A stretch of 11,815 bases of DNA from CAYNDB01 sp964395915. Its GTDB lineage: Bacteria; Nitrospinota_A; UBA7883; JAJRTC01. A program made the translations under genes and the position numbers. The DNA is taken from contig CAYNDB010000079.1 of NCBI GenBank assembly GCA_964395915.1, forward strand, positions 1 through 11,815, written 5' to 3'. Shown one piece after another: positions 7,483 to 11,815 of this stretch. Below the pieces are notes generated by a model that saw only the letters and a list, made by a program, of their open reading frames with translations, did not search any database and had not been told where the DNA came from. Positions within the stretch are counted from its first letter, which is position 1. Every line of letters starts with the position of its first letter.

Positions 7483-8199
7483 TCATTCTAGCATATCATC
7501 TGGAGAGTAAACAAATTTACCATCTTTAATTTTAATTATCCTAGACATGCGCTTTGCAAGCTCAAGGTTATGAGTAACAAACACAAACGTCTGCCCTTTC
7601 CTTGCGTTAAGGCTTAAAAGCAGCTCGAATATTTCCATTCCGGTTTTGGAGTCAAGGTTTCCTGTAGGCTCGTCAGCCAATACGAGGTCGGGGTCGTTTA
7701 CAAGCGCCCTTGCAATCGCCACTCTCTGCTGCTCTCCGCCTGAAAGCTTGCCCGGCCTGTGTTTGAACCGTCCCTCCAGCCCCATACTTGCAAGAAGGTG
7801 TCGCCCTTTCTTCAGCGCTTCTTTTTTCGATAAGCCGGCAATCATTGCGGGAAGAGCCACATTTTCCTCTGCGGTAAACTCCGGCAAAAGATGATGCGCC
7901 TGAAAAACAAAACCTATTCGTTTCGATCGAAAATGCGCCAGATCGGCATCATTCATTTGAAAAATATTTTTCCCGTCATACAAAACACATCCTGAGGTAG
8001 GCTTGTCCAGCCCTCCCAACACATGTAGCAATGTACTCTTTCCTGCGCCGGATGATCCGATTACACCAATTATCTCCCCTTGTATAATAGTAAGGTCAAC
8101 GTTGTCCAATGCCGCCACCTTGCTGCCATCAACAGAAAACCGGCGGGATACACCCTCCATTTTCACAAGAACGTCATTATTATTTTCTTTCGGGTTCAT
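7483..8199 (-). CDS. lolD: Lipoprotein-releasing ABC transporter ATPase LolD
   Basis: Cytoplasmic ATPase of the Lol complex, which powers extraction of outer-membrane lipoproteins from the inner membrane to the periplasmic carrier LolA. All ABC motifs are present in 238 residues: Walker A GSSGAGKST (48-56), Q-loop Gln100 in GFVFQAHHLLPEFTA, signature LSGGEQQR (152-159), Walker B LVLADEP (172-178) with the following TGNLD D-loop, and switch His210 in VTHN. The HHLLPEFTAxENV stretch is characteristic of LolD within the MacB/LolD family. The start is ATG at 8199, with a GGGA site 11-12 bases upstream overlapping the end of the preceding kinase gene. The partner permease lies one gene upstream rather than directly adjacent. 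A MacB-like exporter ATPase is the alternative, but the LolC/E permease nearby argues for Lol. Confidence 0.94.
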   Translation of the reverse strand: MNPKENNNDVLVKMEGVSRRFSVDGSKVAALDNVDLTIIQGEIIGVIGSSGAGKSTLLHVLGGLDKPTSGCVLYDGKNIFQMNDADLAHFRSKRIGFVFQAHHLLPEFTAEENVALPAMIAGLSKKEALKKGRHLLASMGLEGRFKHRPGKLSGGEQQRVAIARALVNDPDLVLADEPTGNLDSKTGMEIFELLLSLNARKGQTFVFVTHNLELAKRMSRIIKIKDGKFVYSPDDMLE

Positions 8200-8207
8200 T
8201 TACTATT

Positions 8208-8819
8208 TTATCCCATTACCAGCATGGTCATCACAACACCGGAAACAAGCGGCACCAGCAGATTATCATCCAGTGTGTCGGCGTAAAGCTCAGCCGCTGT
8301 CGCCGCCAACGCGCCAACCACCACAAGCGCCCCGAAGTCAAGGAGCAGTGACCCGATACCGACACATACAAGAAACATCGCCATGCTTCCCTCCAGCGTT
8401 CTCTCACGAAAAAGTTTAATTTTGCCATACATCTTCCCGACAACAGCGGCCGCGGGATCGCCGAGCGCCGCAAAATATAAAACAGTCACATTCAGCGGAG
8501 CGGGAAAAAGAACCAGCGACAATGTCGCGCCTACCAGCATATAACTTACGCCGGTCAACGCTTCCCCTTCCTTTTTTTTCATCAGGCCAGAAAACCAGTG
8601 ATGAAACAGATCGTTAATTTTCCGATTCTTCAGCCTCGCAAAATCAAAGGCGACCCATGCGACAGTTATCACAGCCAAAGTCGCGATCTGCCATTGGCGA
8701 GGAATCGGCTCGAAATAGTAAATCGTCGGGATGAGAGAAACGCCTGCGACGTGAAACAACTTGCGCGGGAGATGGGAATCCTGGATTTGATATGTCATTG
8801 GCGCAGACGGTTCATTCAT
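8208..8819 (-). CDS. Membrane CTP-dependent lipid kinase family protein (SEC59/DGK1/VTE5-like; polyprenol, phytol or diacylglycerol kinase)
   Basis: An integral membrane protein of 203 residues with about six hydrophobic segments. Motifs of the dolichol/phytol/diacylglycerol kinase family (COG0170 type) are visible: RKLFHVAG (19-26), a DFARL segment (59-63), TGVSYMLVGATL (89-100), GDPAAAVVGKMYGK (120-133), RTLEGSMAMF (140-149) and the C-terminal AELYADTLDDNLLVPLVSG. Known members phosphorylate a lipid alcohol using CTP; the bacterial substrate cannot be read from sequence. The gene overlaps the permease stop by 8 bases and ends 8 bases before lolD, so it is embedded in the Lol operon. One guess is recycling of diacylglycerol or prenol released during envelope assembly, which is inference only. 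An in-frame ATG at residue 8 (MTYQIQDSHL) is an alternative start. Confidence 0.8.
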   Translation of the reverse strand: MNEPSAPMTYQIQDSHLPRKLFHVAGVSLIPTIYYFEPIPRQWQIATLAVITVAWVAFDFARLKNRKINDLFHHWFSGLMKKKEGEALTGVSYMLVGATLSLVLFPAPLNVTVLYFAALGDPAAAVVGKMYGKIKLFRERTLEGSMAMFLVCVGIGSLLLDFGALVVVGALAATAAELYADTLDDNLLVPLVSGVVMTMLVMG

Positions 8820-10086
8820 ACCGCAGAGCTTCCGCCGGGTCTAGCCTCGCCGCGCTCCAGGCGGGATATATAGTCGCCAAAACAGTAATGACAAAAGCTC
8901 CCAGCGAGACTGTTAAAATGTCTCCCATCTGCATCTGAACAGGCAATGTTTCCAGATTGTAAACACCTTGCGGCAGCTGTATGAAATGATATTTTTTCAG
9001 AAGCTCGCATAATATCAACCCTCCGATATCACCAAGCAACGTCCCGGAAAGACCGATGACAAGCCCCTCGAAAAAAAATATCCTCCGTATGCTTCCGTTG
9101 GAGGCTCCCATGGTTTTCATTATCGCGATATCTTTCGACTTTTCCATCACCACCATTATCAACGTCGATATGATATTAAACGCCGCCACACAGACAATGA
9201 GAGCGAGAATTATACCGAGCGCCGTTTTCTCCAGCTTGAGCGCGTAAAAAAGATTTTTATTCATCTCTTTCCAGTCCCGCGCTATATAAGGGTAGCCAAT
9301 TTTTTCATTTATTTTCCGCGCTATGGCTTCCGCCTGATATATATCGTCGACTTTCACTTCCACACCGGAGACACGGTCGCCCATATTGAACATGGATTGC
9401 GCCTGGTTCAACGATATGAGAGCCAAAGCCGAGTCGTACTCATACATGCCGGAACTGAATATCCCGGCCACGTAGAACTCGCGGGAGGCAGGAGCGAATC
9501 CCATCGGGGTGACTTTGCCGGCGGGACTCACCACCGTCACGGTATCACCCATGCCAACCACCAGGTTGAATGCAAGCTCGACACCCAGAATAATCCCTGG
9601 TCGTCTCATTTCCACTTCTATCCCAAGATCATCCGGCTCGATGCTTTCACGAATATATTTATCTTTTAACAACTCAAATTGTCCGGACGTCATATATTCG
9701 CCAAGGTCGGTCGATTCTGTTACCAAATCCGGGTCGACACCGCGAATGACTATGCCGGACACTTTTGTAGCTGACGTCAGCATCACCTGATTAAACACAA
9801 ATGGTGAAGCCGCCTTGACACCGGGGACTGAAAGAACTTTTTCGATAATGTCGTTTACATCGCTAATGCTGGAGTCGGCAAGGTTTGTAATAATAGCGTG
9901 GGAGTTTGCTCCCAGAATCTTGCGTCGAAGATCGTCCTGAGCGCCAGTCATGACAGCGAGCACCACTATAAGAGCGGTCACGCCTATCGCCACCCCGCCT
10001 ATCGAAATCCACGTGATAAGCGAGATAAACGTCTGTTTCCTCTTTGCTTTAAGATATCGTCTGCTGACGAACCATTCGTATGACAT
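8812..10086 (-). CDS. Lipoprotein-releasing system transmembrane protein, LolC/LolE family
   Basis: Inner-membrane permease of the Lol exporter. The 424-residue protein begins MSYEWFVSRRYLKAKRKQTFIS, the typical family N-terminus, which fixes the ATG at 10086. It has one membrane helix at about 22-47, a MacB-like periplasmic domain at about 49-275, and three more helices at about 287-312, 335-363 and 388-408. Family hallmarks include NLFYALKLEK, KDIAIMKTMGAS (the cytoplasmic coupling segment contacting LolD) and the C-terminal YPAWSAARLDPAEALRYE. Only one LolC/E-type gene is visible; species with a single permease use it as a homodimer, but a second copy elsewhere cannot be excluded, so I do not choose between lolC and lolE. 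The start lies 34 bases from the assembly gap, so the upstream signals are mostly unseen; only a weak CGGAT precedes the ATG. Confidence 0.93.
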   Translation of the reverse strand: MSYEWFVSRRYLKAKRKQTFISLITWISIGGVAIGVTALIVVLAVMTGAQDDLRRKILGANSHAIITNLADSSISDVNDIIEKVLSVPGVKAASPFVFNQVMLTSATKVSGIVIRGVDPDLVTESTDLGEYMTSGQFELLKDKYIRESIEPDDLGIEVEMRRPGIILGVELAFNLVVGMGDTVTVVSPAGKVTPMGFAPASREFYVAGIFSSGMYEYDSALALISLNQAQSMFNMGDRVSGVEVKVDDIYQAEAIARKINEKIGYPYIARDWKEMNKNLFYALKLEKTALGIILALIVCVAAFNIISTLIMVVMEKSKDIAIMKTMGASNGSIRRIFFFEGLVIGLSGTLLGDIGGLILCELLKKYHFIQLPQGVYNLETLPVQMQMGDILTVSLGAFVITVLATIYPAWSAARLDPAEALRYE

Positions 10087-10120
10087 ATCCGATGAAGTAT
10101 AACCCAATCGATGGACGGCT

Positions 10121-10220
10121 NNNNNNNNNNNNNNNNNNNNNNNNNNNNNNNNNNNNNNNNNNNNNNNNNNNNNNNNNNNNNNNNNNNNNNNNNNNNNNNN
10201 NNNNNNNNNNNNNNNNNNNN
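10121..10220. other. Assembly gap (100 N)
   Basis: An uninterrupted run of exactly 100 N. The round number suggests a scaffold placeholder of unknown true length, so nothing should be translated across it. It hides the end of the HD-domain gene and the interval upstream of the LolC/E permease, where other genomes with this cluster often carry lysS (established gene order in some Deltaproteobacteria; not seen here). Confidence 0.99.
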
Positions 10221-10858
10221 CCCGCCTCATCATTCAGCCTTTTAAAAAACTCTTCCATGAACAAGTGGCGTTCTTCCGCGATTTTCTTCCCGGAGCTGGT
10301 AATCATCTTGCCATGAATATGCCGCAGTTTTACAAGATATTCCCGATACGCGGTGTCTTCCGGGCCGTATGAGTCTGTTTTCTCCGGATCGACCTCCGGG
10401 TCATGCAACCTCGCCCCGATTTCTCCCGCAAATTGGAAAGCCCGCCCAATACCAACAGCCCCCATGGAATCGAGCTTATCGGCGTCAAACAAAACTTTGG
10501 CTTCAACGCTTTCAGGAGCGATATCGTTTCGGAACCTGTGGGCCGCCACGCAATGAATCACTTCCCGTCTCAATTTATCGGAGGCTCCAGCGTCCACCAA
10601 AATTTTTTCCGCAAGGCGCGCGCCTACTTCCGCATGACATTTTTCGCCGTTGACCCTGTCACACTCGTCCCTGCCGATATCGTGTAGCAACGCCGCAAGC
10701 TTAAGCGTCGTCATGTCGCATCCTTCCTGCAGCCCTATTTTTTCGCACAGTTTTACCACACGCAACACATGGTCCCACCCATGCGATCCGCGAGCGTCTT
10801 GAAAAAAAGTCTTTGCCTTCTTTTCAATTAAGTTTACGATGTCCGTCATATTCGACAT
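10221..10858 (-). CDS. HD-domain phosphohydrolase (YedJ-like), 3' end lost in assembly gap
   Basis: A predicted metal-dependent phosphohydrolase of the HD superfamily; the substrate is unknown, with nucleotides or other phosphate esters possible. From ATG at 10858 (MSNMTDIVNLIEKKAK) 212 codons are readable. Metal ligands expected for an HD fold are visible: His30 in HGWDHVLRV, His59-Asp60 in ALLHDIGRDE, further histidines His75 and the one in AAHRF, and the DADKLDSMGAVGIGRAF block (Asp125/Asp127). The latter closely resembles the DADRLDAIGAIGIARAF-type block of YedJ-like proteins. That family is about 200-230 residues long and the readable part ends in FMEEFFKRLNDEA, so little is probably missing. 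An in-frame ATG at 10849 and a TTG at 10888 are alternative starts; none has a clear ribosome site. It is the first minus-strand gene of the cluster and diverges from the BON gene. Confidence 0.85.
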
Positions 10859-10923
10859 GGCGAGGACGTTAAACCATAGCAGGGTCAATCGTCAAGCGGC
10901 ATACATACATTATCCGTTGATAG

Positions 10924-10929
10924 AAGGAG
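10924..10929 (+). promoter_or_regulatory. Strong ribosome-binding site of the BON-domain gene
   Basis: AAGGAG lies 10 bases before the ATG at 10940 and decides that start. The 81-base divergent intergenic region around it (10859-10939) has no convincing -35/-10 pair on either strand that I could identify. Confidence 0.7.
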
Positions 10930-10939
10930 AACTTTTACA

Positions 10940-11317
10940 ATGATACGAACATTTTATATAGCTTTAGCGCTTTTTATTGTCACCGCCGCCGGGGTCGGCA
11001 TAGCAAGCGAGAACGAGGAAACCGGGCCAATGGAAAGAGCCGGAGCGGCGCTCGACAGGGGTATCGACAGAACCAAAGATTTTCTCAGCGACACGGCTAT
11101 AACCGCAAGGGTTAAAAAAAGATTCATTGAAGATGAGTTTGTCAAAATGTGGAAAATAAAAGTCTCCACAAGCGACAGGGTTGTAACGCTCGAGGGAGAC
11201 GTGGCAAGCGAGAAAATCGCACAACGAGCCGTGGATATAGCCGCCGCCACAAAGGGAGTCATCAAAGTCAATAACTCACTCGAAATAGTCACGCGAACAC
11301 ATTCCACAGCGCGATAA
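10940..11317 (+). CDS. Secreted BON-domain protein (OsmY-like)
   Basis: A small exported protein of 125 residues. Residues 1-22 form a Sec signal peptide (MIRTFYIALALFIV, then AAGVGIA and a polar SENEE start of the mature chain). A short amphipathic linker (MERAGAALDRGIDRTKDFL) leads into one BON domain at about 50-118: a helix with TAITARVKKRF, strands WKIKVSTSDRVVTLEGDV with the conserved glycine, a helix EKIAQRAVDIAAATKGV, and the final strand IKVNNSLEIV. BON domains are thought to bind phospholipid membranes and occur in osmotic-stress and outer-membrane proteins; the precise role here is unknown. A single BON domain distinguishes it from two-domain OsmY. It is transcribed away from the envelope operon and toward the Fur gene, with no convincing terminator in the 105 bases between. 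Confidence 0.88.
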   Translation: MIRTFYIALALFIVTAAGVGIASENEETGPMERAGAALDRGIDRTKDFLSDTAITARVKKRFIEDEFVKMWKIKVSTSDRVVTLEGDVASEKIAQRAVDIAAATKGVIKVNNSLEIVTRTHSTAR

Positions 11318-11348
11318 ATTCCTTATCACTGCTTGAGGTTTTCACTTA

Positions 11349-11377
11349 TTGACAATGGTTTTCAATTGAAATAATAT
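11349..11377 (+). promoter_or_regulatory. Sigma70-type promoter of the Fur-family gene
   Basis: A perfect -35 TTGACA (11349-11354) is followed by a 17-base spacer and a -10 of TAATAT (11372-11377, 4 of 6 consensus). Transcription would start near 11384, leaving about 40 bases of leader before the ATG at 11423. It is the best promoter in the window by eye. Confidence 0.7.
11350..11364. promoter_or_regulatory. Fur-box-like operator overlapping the promoter
   Basis: TGACAAT-G-GTTTTCA matches the 7-1-7 Fur-box consensus TGATAAT-N-ATTATCA at 11 of 14 positions. It covers the -35 element and the start of the spacer. It overlaps a perfect 12-bp palindrome, TTTCAATTGAAA (11360-11371), which is an alternative operator core. 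Its position suggests autoregulation of the downstream gene; this is inference from sequence match only. Confidence 0.5.
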
Positions 11378-11422
11378 TTATTGAAACAGTGAGACTTAAT
11401 TTTACCTTTTGGATGTTTGCAA

Positions 11423-11815
11423 ATGTCGTCAAGCTCGCCCCAAATTTCCGCTGAAAACCAGTGGCAAAATAAATATTCTGAATACCTGACACGCAACGGG
11501 CTGAAGTCAACGGTTCAGCGCGATATTATCGTCAAGGAGTTCTACAGGCTCGAGGGGCATATTACGGCCGAAGAGCTGCACGCGAAGATAAAAACGGAGC
11601 ATTCATCGATCGGTCTCGCCACCATCTATCGCACGCTCAAAATTCTCACTGCCTCCGGACTTGCGCTGGAACGACATTTTAACGACGGTTTCACACGCTA
11701 TGAGCTGTGCGACACCGATAGCGCGCATCACGACCATATAGTCTGTGTCGCATGCGACAAGGTCGAGGAATTTGAAAACGATGAGATCGAGGAGTTGCAG
11801 AAAAAGATCGCGGCG
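11423..11815 (+). CDS. Fur-family metalloregulator, 3' end cut by window edge
   Basis: A DNA-binding, metal-sensing transcriptional repressor of the Fur family. The 131 visible codons contain the N-terminal winged helix-turn-helix (NGLKSTVQRDIIVKEF, then ITAEELHAKIK, and the recognition helix GLATIYRTLKIL at about 64-75). The hinge and the start of the dimerisation domain follow, with metal ligands Glu84 and His86 in LERHFNDG, the HHDH motif at 102-105, and the first zinc-binding Cys pair Cys108/Cys111 in CVAC. The pattern HHDHIVCVACDKVEEF is close to true Fur (HHDHLICLDCGKVIEF in E. coli), so iron-responsive Fur is favoured over Zur or PerR, but the decisive C-terminal residues are outside the window. 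An ATG at 11413 is out of frame. A weak GGAT precedes the chosen start. Confidence 0.92.
   Translation, partial: MSSSSPQISAENQWQNKYSEYLTRNGLKSTVQRDIIVKEFYRLEGHITAEELHAKIKTEHSSIGLATIYRTLKILTASGLALERHFNDGFTRYELCDTDSAHHDHIVCVACDKVEEFENDEIEELQKKIAA

Noticed and set aside
10049..10120. Continuation of the HD-domain frame across the N run to a stop at 10049, overlapping the LolC/E start.
   Set aside because: The frame across 100 N is meaningless if the gap length is a placeholder, and the residues after it (SRPSIGLYFIGYVIRM) look like a shadow of the permease start region.
10087..10233. N-terminal extension of the LolC/E protein upstream through the gap.
   Set aside because: The family starts at the MSYEWFVSRRYL segment; the upstream part is N sequence plus a short stretch without family similarity.
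11313..11327. GATAA-ATTCC-TTATC inverted repeat just after the BON gene, considered as a terminator.
   Set aside because: The stem is only 5 AT-rich base pairs and there is no following T-run; it overlaps the stop codon region and would be too weak.

Overview
The window reads as chromosome from a Gram-negative, LPS-bearing (diderm) bacterium. It carries outer-membrane assembly (bamA, skp), lipoprotein export (LolC/E permease and lolD) and lipid A synthesis genes (lpxD, fabZ, lpxA), together with a ClpC-type (UVR-containing) AAA+ unfoldase. The order lolC/E - lolD - bamA - skp - lpxD - fabZ - lpxA is familiar from Deltaproteobacteria-like lineages (Desulfobacterota and relatives). That placement is an inference from gene order and protein character; no marker here fixes the phylum. 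A run of exactly 100 N (10121-10220) shows that this is a draft or metagenome scaffold.

Layout. From 10858 down to 1 every gene lies on the minus strand, so the reading order is: HD-domain phosphohydrolase (3' end lost in the gap), LolC/E permease, a small SEC59/DGK1/VTE5-type membrane lipid kinase, lolD, a 163-bp leader region, clpC, bamA, skp, lpxD, fabZ, and lpxA (runs off the left edge). Spacing is very tight: several junctions are ATGA overlaps or gaps under 20 bp, so the genes are probably co-transcribed. The one sizeable break is just upstream of clpC (7320-7482). It holds a perfect AT-rich inverted repeat and two potential mRNA hairpins, and probably contains a promoter or control region. 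At the right end two genes point the other way: a secreted BON-domain protein (10940-11317) and a Fur-family regulator (11423 to the window edge), the latter preceded by a good sigma70-type promoter overlapped by a Fur-box-like sequence.

How the genes fit together. LolC/E with LolD releases lipoproteins from the inner membrane. BamA inserts outer-membrane beta-barrels that Skp chaperones across the periplasm. FabZ supplies fatty-acid elongation, and its 3-hydroxyacyl-ACP substrates are the acyl donors used by LpxA and LpxD. The block is thus an envelope-building operon. Two members are not part of the textbook core: the lipid kinase wedged between the Lol permease and its ATPase, and clpC wedged between lolD and bamA. 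No mobile element, CRISPR array, tRNA or rRNA was seen. The most interesting material is regulatory or contextual (the clpC leader, the kinase insertion, a divergent LpxA) rather than an obviously new multi-gene system.
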